Shown here one piece after another: positions 23,746-31,376 of a stretch of 64,000 nucleotides of DNA (its first letter is position 1; each line of letters starts with the position of its first letter). The position numbers were made by a program, and so were the translations under genes. A model generated the notes under the pieces. It was not told the DNA's origin and made no database searches. It saw only the letters and a list, made by a program, of their open reading frames with translations. The stretch comes from Spirochaetota bacterium (lineage in GTDB: Bacteria > Spirochaetota > Spirochaetia > Treponematales > Treponemataceae). The stretch spans positions 62,001 through 126,000 of the forward strand of contig JAEZST010000015.1 of assembly GCA_023443865.1 (NCBI GenBank), in the 5' to 3' direction.

Positions 23746-23811
23746 TTGCGTAATACGCAATAGACTGGTGCAAAAGATTCGCTTTACGCACTAATTCGAT
23801 TGCGGTATAAA
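23746..23811 (+). promoter_or_regulatory. IlvY operators and ilvC promoter
   Basis: A perfect 15-bp inverted repeat TTGCGTAATACGCAA lies at 23746-23760. A second, imperfect one runs from GTGCAAAAG (23768) to CTTTACGCAC (ending 23791). The ilvC promoter is TTTACG (23783-23788), 17 bp, TATAAA (23806-23811), so the second operator overlaps the -35. This matches the tandem-operator design of IlvY-activated promoters. Confidence 0.6.
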
Positions 23812-23849
23812 AGAGATACCACACGGAATATTTATATGAGGAGATTATA

Positions 23850-25322
23850 ATGAACTACTTTAATTCCATTCCCTGGCGCGAAGCGCTCATGCAGCTCGGC
23901 ACCTGCCGGTTTATGGACCGCAATGAATTCAATGAAGGCACCGAAGCCCTCAAGGGCAAAAAAATCGTTATCGTCGGTTGCGGCGCCCAGGGCCTTAACC
24001 AGGGTTTGAATCTGCGCGATTCCGGGCTCGACGTCAGCTATGCGCTCCGAAAGGAAGCCATCGAGCAAAAACGCGCGAGTTGGAAGAACGCCACCGAGAA
24101 CGGGTTCAAGGTCGGTACGTACGACGAGCTTATTCCCTCCGCGGACGTAGTGGGAAACCTCACTCCGGACAAGCAGCACTCCAACGTAATCGGCTCGGTA
24201 ATGCCGCTCATGAAGAAAGGTTCCGCGCTCTGGTATAGCCACGGCTTCAATATCGTCGAGGAAGGCATGCAGATCCGTAAGGATATTACCGTGGTTATGA
24301 TGGCTCCCAAGGGGCCGGGTTCGGAAGTCCGCGTGGAATATACCCGCGGGTTCGGCATTCCTACCCTGATCGCGGTTCACCCCGAAAACGACCCGGACAA
24401 GCGCGGGTGGGCCATCGCGAAGGCCCTGGCGGTCGGAACCGGCGGAAGCCGCGCCGGCGTGCTCGAGTCCAGCTTCGTCGCTGAAGTAAAGTCCGACCTC
24501 ATGGGCGAGCAAACCATTCTCTGCGGCATGCTTCAGGCCGGAAGCCTTCTCTGCTTTGACAAGATGGTGGAGAAAGGGCTCGATAAGGGTTGGGCTTCCA
24601 AGTTCATTCAATACGGATGGGAAACCATAACCGAGGCCCTTAAGTGGGGCGGAATCACCGGAATGATGGACCGGCTTTCCAATCCCGCCAAGATCAAGGC
24701 GAACGCCCTTTCGCTGGAGCTCAAGAAAATCATGGGCCCCCTCTACAGAAAGCATCAGGACGATATCATTTCCGGCGAATTCTCCTCCACCATGATGAAG
24801 GACTGGGCCGCCGACGACAAAAACCTCCTGGCGTGGCGCGAGGCCACGGGCAAGACCGCCTTCGAGCAGACTCCCGCGGGAGCGGCGGAAATTACCGAGC
24901 AGGAGTACTTCGATAAGGGCATCCTGATGGTCGCGATGGTGAAGGCCGGAGTGGAACTCGCCTTCGAGACCATGACCGACGCGGGCATAAAGGCCGAAAG
25001 CGCCTATTACGAGTCGCTGCACGAAACCCCGCTTATCGCGAACCTTATCAGCCGCAAGAAGCTCTATGAGATGAACAAGGTTATCTCCGATACGGCGGAA
25101 TATGGCTGCTATCTCTTCGATAACGCCTGTCGTCCCCTTCTCAAGGATTTCATGGCCAAGATCGATACCGACGTCATCGGCAAGGGCCTGTCTCTCAAGG
25201 ACAATTCCGTGGGCAACCGCGAACTCGTCCGGGTTAACGACGAAATTCGGAATCATCCGGTGGAGAAGGTGGGAAAAACCCTTCGCGCGTACATGACCGC
25301 CATGAAGGAAGTGATCGCCTAA
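23850..25322 (+). CDS. ilvC: Ketol-acid reductoisomerase (class II, long form)
   Basis: A 490-aa enzyme of the long, E. coli-like class. The Rossmann NADPH-binding motif is KKIVIVGCGAQGLNQGLNLRDSG (about residues 35-57). The catalytic domains include MAPKGPGSEVR, GVLESSFVAEVKSDLMGEQTILCG and a duplicated C-terminal domain. It converts acetolactate to dihydroxyisovalerate in valine, leucine and isoleucine synthesis. Strong GAGGAG ribosome site. Regulated by the divergent IlvY through the operators just upstream; a terminator follows. No other ilv gene is adjacent. Confidence 0.97.
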   Translation: MNYFNSIPWREALMQLGTCRFMDRNEFNEGTEALKGKKIVIVGCGAQGLNQGLNLRDSGLDVSYALRKEAIEQKRASWKNATENGFKVGTYDELIPSADVVGNLTPDKQHSNVIGSVMPLMKKGSALWYSHGFNIVEEGMQIRKDITVVMMAPKGPGSEVRVEYTRGFGIPTLIAVHPENDPDKRGWAIAKALAVGTGGSRAGVLESSFVAEVKSDLMGEQTILCGMLQAGSLLCFDKMVEKGLDKGWASKFIQYGWETITEALKWGGITGMMDRLSNPAKIKANALSLELKKIMGPLYRKHQDDIISGEFSSTMMKDWAADDKNLLAWREATGKTAFEQTPAGAAEITEQEYFDKGILMVAMVKAGVELAFETMTDAGIKAESAYYESLHETPLIANLISRKKLYEMNKVISDTAEYGCYLFDNACRPLLKDFMAKIDTDVIGKGLSLKDNSVGNRELVRVNDEIRNHPVEKVGKTLRAYMTAMKEVIA

Positions 25323-25353
25323 GCCTCTTCTATTCCGCCTGAACGCGGCCCGT

Positions 25354-25385
25354 AGCCCGATCGGCGAATCCGGTCGGGCTTTTTT
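25354..25385 (+). terminator. Rho-independent terminator after ilvC
   Basis: AGCCCGATCGG and CCGGTCGGGCT form an 11-bp stem with one or two weak pairs and a 5-base loop, followed by five T. Confidence 0.85.
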
Positions 25386-25388
25386 GTC

Positions 25389-25417
25389 TTGACAGACGGA
25401 TAACGGGGGAGAACAAT
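25389..25417 (+). promoter_or_regulatory. Promoter of the hydrogenase-like chemoreceptor gene
   Basis: A perfect TTGACA (25389-25394), 17 bp, then AACAAT (25412-25417, four of six matches). The gene follows after AAGGAAGG and ATG at 25443. Confidence 0.5.
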
Positions 25418-25442
25418 TGATGTATCGTAAGGAAGGCCGATC

Positions 25443-27767
25443 ATGTCCGATAATCCGAAAAGCGCCGAAATCGTGTATACGTTGGAGGAACGCTGCGTTG
25501 GCTGCAACAGGTGTATACGAAGCTGTCCCGTTTTTGGGGCTAACGTTTCCTTCGAGGAAGACGGCGTCTTTAAAGTGCGGGTCGATCAGGATAAGTGCAT
25601 TCGCTGCGGGTCCTGTATCGATTCCTGCGCCCATGGTGCCCGGCTCTATCGAGACGATACGGAGCGGTTCTTTTCGGACCTCGCGGCGGGAATTCCCATA
25701 TCGGCCGTGCTAGCCCCGGCGGCAAGGGTAAATTTCGGGGATTACCGGCGCTTGATCGGCGCCTTGAAGGGTTTGGGCGTGAGAATCGCCTATGACGTAT
25801 CCTTTGGGGCGGATATTACCACGTGGGCCTATCTCAAGGCGATTGGCGAGCGCGGCCTCGATTCCGTAGTGGCCCAACCCTGTCCCGCGATCGTCAATTA
25901 CGTGGAAAAATACAGAAACGAACTGATTCCCCGCTTGGCTCCCGTGCATAGCCCAACGCTTTGCGCCGCGATATACATGAAAAAATACGCGGGGTGCGAC
26001 GACCGGATCGCCTTTATATCCCCCTGCCTGGGAAAATTCGACGAGTTCAACGACCCGAATACCAAGGGCGCCGTTTCGTATAACGTGACGTACGAAAAGC
26101 TCAAGGCCTGGTTCGATTCGAACGGCGTGGATTTGTCCAAGGCGGTCCCCGCCGACTTCGATAACCGAGACGCCTGGCTAGGCGCGATATATAGCCGTCC
26201 CGGGGGATTGAGGGAAAACGTAGAGCTACTGGTAGAAGACGCGTGGATTCGCCAGGTTGAAGGGCCTTCCCACGCGTATCCCTATCTCGACGAATACTCG
26301 CGCCGGCTCGCCAAGGGTAAAACAATGCCCTTACTCGTGGATATTTTAAATTGCGCCCACGGCTGCAATCGGGGAAGCGCGACCGGAAAGACCGTAACGA
26401 TAGACGACGCGGACCTTACGCTGAATACAGAGAAGCGGATGCGGAAAGCGGGGCGGGGCGAGGGCGACGAAGGGCGGCAAAAGAGCCTGTTCGGGTATTT
26501 CGATGCCCATTTGAGGCTTGGGGACTTCACCAGGCAATATACGGCAAAGCCGGTCACGATAAAAACCCCGACGGAAACGGAATTGGGGCGAATCTTTTCA
26601 AGCATGAGAAAAGAGACGGAGACGGAAAAGAAGATCGACTGTTCCGCGTGCGGATACGAAACCTGCCGCGAAATGGCCGTCGCAATCTTTAACGGCATAA
26701 ACGCCCGGGAGAATTGCATTCGGTTCAATCAGGCGGAAATACGGATCGAGGCCGAGAATATCCGTGACAAGGTCCATGAGATCGAGGAGCTTTCCGGCTA
26801 CACGAATCGCGTCGTGGACGCCTTGGATATGGTCGCCGCCCTGGATCTGACGGTGACGCTGGACGGGGAGTTCTCGGGCGAGTTCACGAAAATCAGGGAT
26901 TCCCTCGTGTTAATCCTCGGCGTTCTGAACGACACCCTACGGGACATAAAGAGCGGTACCGAGCAATTCGACGCGGGGGCGGCGCAAATTTCCGTCGCGA
27001 GCTCCGCCTTGGCGCGGGGCGCGACCGATCAAACGGTCGCCGTCGAAAAACTCAACGATTTAATCGTGACGCTGGGAGACCATACCCGTAAGAACGCGGA
27101 AAACGCGCAAAAGGCACGTCAGCTCACGGTCGATTCCAAAAAATCAGCCGAGGAAGGCAATGAAAGGATGAGGGCCCTGCTGGATTCCATGGGAGAGATA
27201 TCGGAAGCGTCCCAGGGAATCACGAAGATACTGCATACGATCGAGGATATTGCCTTCCAAACGAGGATTCTCGCCTTGAACGCCGCGGTAGAAGCCGCGC
27301 GGGCCGGTAAATACGGCAAGGGCTTTTCGGTCGTGGCGGAAGAGGTGCGGAACCTGGCCGGGCGTTGCTCCGACGCGGCGCGGGAAAGCGGCGTTCTGAT
27401 CGAAAACGCCGCTCAGCGGATCAGCGTCGGGACGGGTATCGCCGATTCCACCGCCGCCGTTTTAAGCCGCATCGGCAGCCTTTCGGCCGAAATCGCGGAT
27501 ATCGTGGACGGCATATCGTCGGCTTCCGACGGGCAATCGGCGGGATTCAGGGAAATCGAGGCAAACGTGCGGCAGGTTTCACAGGTCGTTCAGGACAACT
27601 CGGCCCTTTCCCATGAATGCGCGGCCACGAGCGAGGAACTTTCGGCACAGGCCAGTACCTTGCGCGCAAGCGTTGGCCGCTTCGTCCTGACCGAATCAAG
27701 CCACGCCCGTTACAGCGACAGCGAGCTCGAGGCAATGATCAAGTTGCTGGAGGAACGGGGGTTTTAG
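25443..27767 (+). CDS. Soluble chemoreceptor fused to an [FeFe]-hydrogenase-like iron-sulphur module
   Basis: 774 aa with four modules and no membrane helix. (1) Two [4Fe-4S] ferredoxin motifs: Cys18/21/24/28 and Cys52/55/58/62. (2) A hydrogenase large-subunit-like domain (about 85-330). It keeps the four cysteines that hold the H-cluster cubane: Cys147 in AQPCPA, Cys195 in SPCLGK, and Cys304 and Cys308 in NCAHGC; Lys198 matches the lysine contacting the di-iron site. (3) A CxxC-x4-C motif around 396-405 with a further Cys near 423, probably another cluster. (4) A methyl-accepting chemotaxis signalling domain with the tip around RILALNAAVEAARAG. It is likely a cytoplasmic H2 or redox receptor; catalysis is uncertain because the Cys used for proton transfer is replaced by Pro. 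Confidence 0.88.
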   Translation: MSDNPKSAEIVYTLEERCVGCNRCIRSCPVFGANVSFEEDGVFKVRVDQDKCIRCGSCIDSCAHGARLYRDDTERFFSDLAAGIPISAVLAPAARVNFGDYRRLIGALKGLGVRIAYDVSFGADITTWAYLKAIGERGLDSVVAQPCPAIVNYVEKYRNELIPRLAPVHSPTLCAAIYMKKYAGCDDRIAFISPCLGKFDEFNDPNTKGAVSYNVTYEKLKAWFDSNGVDLSKAVPADFDNRDAWLGAIYSRPGGLRENVELLVEDAWIRQVEGPSHAYPYLDEYSRRLAKGKTMPLLVDILNCAHGCNRGSATGKTVTIDDADLTLNTEKRMRKAGRGEGDEGRQKSLFGYFDAHLRLGDFTRQYTAKPVTIKTPTETELGRIFSSMRKETETEKKIDCSACGYETCREMAVAIFNGINARENCIRFNQAEIRIEAENIRDKVHEIEELSGYTNRVVDALDMVAALDLTVTLDGEFSGEFTKIRDSLVLILGVLNDTLRDIKSGTEQFDAGAAQISVASSALARGATDQTVAVEKLNDLIVTLGDHTRKNAENAQKARQLTVDSKKSAEEGNERMRALLDSMGEISEASQGITKILHTIEDIAFQTRILALNAAVEAARAGKYGKGFSVVAEEVRNLAGRCSDAARESGVLIENAAQRISVGTGIADSTAAVLSRIGSLSAEIADIVDGISSASDGQSAGFREIEANVRQVSQVVQDNSALSHECAATSEELSAQASTLRASVGRFVLTESSHARYSDSELEAMIKLLEERGF

Positions 27768-28738
27768 CGCGGTTCGCTTTCCGCGGGATTGGCCGGTATT
27801 CGCGTATTGCGTTCCCAAAATACCCCGTGGGCGTACCCTTGAATCGTTTTTTCCCCGTCCGCGCGCGCGAGGCGCTTTTCCGCCCAAACGCAATATTCTC
27901 CGTTGATTTCCGTTCCGCACCACAATCTGCCCAGTTTTTTTGCCGTAACGGACGTCGTGCCCGAGCCCAGGAAGGGGTCAAACACGACATCGCCCGGATT
28001 CGAGCTCGCGAGGATGAGCCTGGCAATCAGTTTTTCGGGCTTTTGCGTGGGATGATCGGTGTTTTCGGGCATGGACCAGTAGGGAATGGAAATATCGTCC
28101 CAGAAATTGGAGGGATGGGTAAGCCGATACCTGCCCCCGTCAGACTCTTCCCAATCCTTCGGCCTTCCGTCAGCGCGATAGGGGGCCAGCACCTTTCTTC
28201 TCAGCTTTACCGCGTCCACGTTGAATGTCCACGCGTTTCCCGCCGTGGCGAACCAGACGTCTTCCGAACAGTTTTTCCAGTTGCTCTTCGCGCCCCGGCC
28301 CTTTTCGCGCTGCCAGGTAATGCGGTTGCGCACGGTAAAATGCCGGGAAAGGGAAGCGTATATCGCGGGGGATGATTGCCAATCGCAACAGACGTAGACG
28401 CTCGCTTCGTCCTTCAAAATCGGCTTGAGCGCGGAGAACCAGGCGTCGGCCATAAGCGCGTACCGTTCAGGCGTCGTTTCGGTAAACGTATTGCCGTGGA
28501 AATTCTTGGTAAGGTTATAGGGCGGATCAAGGATGGCCAGGTCCGCGAATTTTCCGGGGAGTCGGGGCGCCAACTCGAGAAAATCGCCGTTAATCGTTTT
28601 TCCGAGGATTATTTCCGGGGTTAACGCGGAATCGGGCGCAGGGCGATAGACCTTTTCCCCGTAAAGGGACCGCTCCGCGTCCGTAACCGTAAGGGTTCGG
28701 TTACGGGGCGCTCGGTTCCGCTCCGACCTGTCGCTCAA
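27764..28738 (-). CDS. Site-specific DNA methyltransferase (beta class, N6-adenine or N4-cytosine)
   Basis: A 324-aa methyltransferase with motif IV DPPYNL at residues 71-76 before motif I DPFLGSGTT (about 261-269), the order of the beta class; DPPY favours adenine-N6. The segment HPTQKPEKLI is typical. It binds SAM and methylates a specific DNA site, which cannot be read from the sequence. No restriction enzyme is nearby, so it is an orphan. Its ATG overlaps the metK stop by 4 bp. Its own stop overlaps the convergent chemoreceptor gene by 4 bp. Confidence 0.88.
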   Translation of the reverse strand: MSDRSERNRAPRNRTLTVTDAERSLYGEKVYRPAPDSALTPEIILGKTINGDFLELAPRLPGKFADLAILDPPYNLTKNFHGNTFTETTPERYALMADAWFSALKPILKDEASVYVCCDWQSSPAIYASLSRHFTVRNRITWQREKGRGAKSNWKNCSEDVWFATAGNAWTFNVDAVKLRRKVLAPYRADGRPKDWEESDGGRYRLTHPSNFWDDISIPYWSMPENTDHPTQKPEKLIARLILASSNPGDVVFDPFLGSGTTSVTAKKLGRLWCGTEINGEYCVWAEKRLARADGEKTIQGYAHGVFWERNTRIPANPAESEPR

Positions 28739-29904
28739 CGGAGGTTTTTCTTGAGCGCGGCGACTTGATCGGTCTTTTCCCAGGGGAATTGCTCCCGTCC
28801 AAAATGCCCGTACGAGGCGGTTGCCTGATAGATGGGCCTGCAGAGGTCGAGGGTTTTCACGATACCCGCCGGACTAAGGTCGAAGGTCGCCTGGATCGCT
28901 TCGGTGATATTCCGCTCGTCCACGGTACCGGTGCCGAAGGTGTCGACCATTATCGAAACCGGAAAGGGAACGCCGATCGCGTACGCGAGCTGTATTTCGC
29001 AGCGTTCGGCAAAGCCCGCGGCAACCACGTTTTTCGCGACGTAGCGGGCCATGTAGGCGGCGGAACGGTCGACCTTCGAGGGGTCCTTGCCGGAAAAGGC
29101 CCCGCCGCCGTGCCGGCCCATGCCGCCGTACGTATCGACGATGATTTTCCGCCCGGTAAGCCCGGTGTCGCCGAAGGGCCCTCCGATGACGAAACGTCCG
29201 GTGGGATTAATAAAGAACCGGGTATTTTTGTCGAGGAGTCCCGTGGGCTCCAGGACGGGCTTGATAAGCTGGTCAATGACCGTTTCGGTAATGGTGGCGT
29301 GGGAGATATCGGGATCGTGCTGGTGTGAAACCACGACCGTATCGATCCTGACGGGCTTGTGCCCCTCGTATTCGACGGTAACCTGGCTTTTCGCGTCGGG
29401 CCGAAGCCAGGGGATGATTCGCGCCTTTCTCATTTCCGCCGCCCGGTGCAGGATCGAGTGAGAGTACATGATGGGGGCCGGCATCAGTTCCGGCGTTTCG
29501 GTGCAGGCAAAGCCGAACATCATTCCCTGATCGCCGGCGCCCTGCATGCCCTGGTATTCGGATAGCCCCGTACCCGCCACGCCCTGATTGATATCGGGCG
29601 ATTGGGCGTGGATCATGTCCAGGACGGCCATGGAATCGCAGTCCAGGCCGTAATCCGAATCGGTGTACCCGATTTCCCTGGCGATCTTTCGGGCTACGTC
29701 CTGCACGTCGACGTACGTATTGGTGGTAATTTCCCCGCCGACCAGGACGAGAGCCGTGGAGGCGAAGGTTTCGCAGGCGACATGGCTCGCGGGATCGTCG
29801 CGCAAGCACGCGTCCAAAATCGCGTCGGATATCTGGTCGCAGAGTTTATCAGGGTGACCTTCACCCACGGATTCTGAGGTAAAAAGATGGCGGGTCGAAT
29901 TCAT
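28735..29904 (-). CDS. metK: S-adenosylmethionine synthetase
   Basis: A 389-aa enzyme with all family motifs: FTSESVGEGHPDKLCDQISDA at the start, GAGDQGMMFGFAC in the middle, GGAFSGKDPSKVDRSAAY (P-loop-like) and a conserved C-terminal FPWEKTD. It makes SAM from methionine and ATP. A GGGAGA ribosome site precedes the ATG. The DNA methyltransferase gene is translationally coupled downstream, linking SAM supply to one of its users. I looked for a SAM riboswitch upstream and saw no convincing one. Confidence 0.97.
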   Translation of the reverse strand: MNSTRHLFTSESVGEGHPDKLCDQISDAILDACLRDDPASHVACETFASTALVLVGGEITTNTYVDVQDVARKIAREIGYTDSDYGLDCDSMAVLDMIHAQSPDINQGVAGTGLSEYQGMQGAGDQGMMFGFACTETPELMPAPIMYSHSILHRAAEMRKARIIPWLRPDAKSQVTVEYEGHKPVRIDTVVVSHQHDPDISHATITETVIDQLIKPVLEPTGLLDKNTRFFINPTGRFVIGGPFGDTGLTGRKIIVDTYGGMGRHGGGAFSGKDPSKVDRSAAYMARYVAKNVVAAGFAERCEIQLAYAIGVPFPVSIMVDTFGTGTVDERNITEAIQATFDLSPAGIVKTLDLCRPIYQATASYGHFGREQFPWEKTDQVAALKKNLR

Positions 29905-30012
29905 TGTTTGGGTCTCCCTTGAATTGCGTATTGATTCATATTAACCTTAAATATAAACGAAACATGTCGGAAAGGCCAGAAGGCCCGTTTCGACGAACTG
30001 AAGGAGCGGTTT

Positions 30013-30321
30013 ATGGCACTCTACAAGGCGTATCCCAAAAAGGGAAAAACCTGCAAGGTAACCTTCGAATTGCCCGAAGAAGCGACGCGGGGCGTATCCT
30101 CCGTTACGCTAGTCGGGGATTTCAACGATTGGGACCAAGGTAAAGACGTTCTTAAGCAAAATAAGGAAGGCCTTTTTTCCCTGACCTTAACCCTTGAACA
30201 AGGCAGGGAATACCAATTTCGCTACCTTATGGACGGCTCACGCTGGGAGAATGACTGGAGCGCCGATAAATACGCGGCCTCAAGCTTCGGTAATTGCGAC
30301 AATTCGGTGGTTATCGTTTAA
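30013..30321 (+). CDS. Small CBM48 / glycogen-binding domain protein
   Basis: A 102-aa protein that is nearly all one CBM48/AMPK-type domain. VTFELPEEA begins it, then VTLVGDFNDWDQGKDVL with the WNxW-like DFNDWD, and GREYQFRYLMDGSRWENDWSADKYA. Such domains bind alpha-glucans such as glycogen; a stand-alone one may target or regulate glycogen enzymes. The ATG has AAGGAG upstream. It is divergent from metK, and its stop lies 2 bp from the convergent ApbE gene stop. Confidence 0.85.
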   Translation: MALYKAYPKKGKTCKVTFELPEEATRGVSSVTLVGDFNDWDQGKDVLKQNKEGLFSLTLTLEQGREYQFRYLMDGSRWENDWSADKYAASSFGNCDNSVVIV

Positions 30322-30323
30322 CC

Positions 30324-31343
30324 CTACTCCGCCATTGCGTAGCCGTCTTCCAGGATGGCTACCTTTCCTAATAGTCCCGCGGACACGCGCACCTTTTTCG
30401 AAGAATCGATAAAGACCGCCTCAACCCCGTCCATGGAATTGACGAGCCGCATCCCCTTGTCCAATCCCAATAAAAAGGTCGTCGTGGAGAGCGCGTCCGC
30501 GTCGATGGATCGGGCGGTGACGATGGATACCGATAGCAATCCGTTTTCGGCCGGGAAGCCCGTGAAGGGGTCGAGAATGTGGTGGTACCGCCGCCCGTTC
30601 TCGATAAAGAATCGCTCGTATACTCCCGACGTAACGACGGCGCTATCGTTGATTTCCATGCTGAGGACAGAGCCCCCTTGTTCCGTTTCCGGGTTTCGTA
30701 TTCCGATTTTCCAGGGCTTGCCGGGGGCTTTTTCTCCCACCGCGAGGATATTTCCCCCCAAATCCACGATGGCCCGCTTGATGCCGCGCTTTTTTATGAT
30801 ACGGGCAGCCTCGTCGGCGGCATATCCCTTCGCGATGGCACCCAAATCAAGTTTCATCCCGGGTTCTTCCAGATACACGGTTCCCGCGGTTCGGTCGATG
30901 CGAACCTTTTTCCAGTCTATCAGTCTCACGGCGGCGCGAAGTGCGTCGGATGAGGGAACCGCGGCGTACTCCGTGCCGATATTCCACGTTTTTACGAGGG
31001 GTCCCACGGTAGGATCGAGTTTCCCGCCGGATATTTCCGCGAAACGAAGCCCTTCATCGAGGATTTCCAGGGTTTCCGGCTCTGCCTTGACGGGGCGAAT
31101 CCCCGCGCCGGCGTTTATGGCCGCGAGGTTGGTATCGTCTCGATTGGCGCTGAGTATGTCTTCAAGGCGCCTGAGCCGCGCGAAGATCTCGTTATATATG
31201 GCATCGGTCCCCTTTTCGTAGAGATTGACCGTGCAAACCGTTCCCAGCACGAATTCTGTCCGCGGCTCGGCCGGTTTCGCGCACGAGGAAAGGACGGGCA
31301 AGGCGATAAGAAGGGGTAAAAGGGCGGATAATGGGCGTTTCAT
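30324..31343 (-). CDS. apbE: FAD:protein FMN transferase ApbE, lipoprotein
   Basis: About 339 aa. A lipoprotein signal peptide with lipobox LSSC precedes the mature Cys at about residue 21, so it faces the periplasm. ApbE motifs: GTVCTVNLYEKG, the catalytic region KLDLGAIAKGYAADEA, VDLGGNILAVG and ITDP-type HHILDPFTGFPAENGL. ApbE attaches FMN to Thr or Ser of flavoproteins such as Rnf or Nqr subunits, none of which is seen here. An in-frame ATG 9 bp upstream is an alternative start; neither has a clear ribosome site. Confidence 0.9.
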   Translation of the reverse strand: MKRPLSALLPLLIALPVLSSCAKPAEPRTEFVLGTVCTVNLYEKGTDAIYNEIFARLRRLEDILSANRDDTNLAAINAGAGIRPVKAEPETLEILDEGLRFAEISGGKLDPTVGPLVKTWNIGTEYAAVPSSDALRAAVRLIDWKKVRIDRTAGTVYLEEPGMKLDLGAIAKGYAADEAARIIKKRGIKRAIVDLGGNILAVGEKAPGKPWKIGIRNPETEQGGSVLSMEINDSAVVTSGVYERFFIENGRRYHHILDPFTGFPAENGLLSVSIVTARSIDADALSTTTFLLGLDKGMRLVNSMDGVEAVFIDSSKKVRVSAGLLGKVAILEDGYAMAE

Positions 31344-31376
31344 GGTATGCATACTATATCGATGCGGGCGAGTTAT

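Noticed and set aside
29905..30012. SAM riboswitch upstream of metK
   Set aside because: The gap is short and AT-rich and I could not find the conserved core of any SAM riboswitch class or a terminator.
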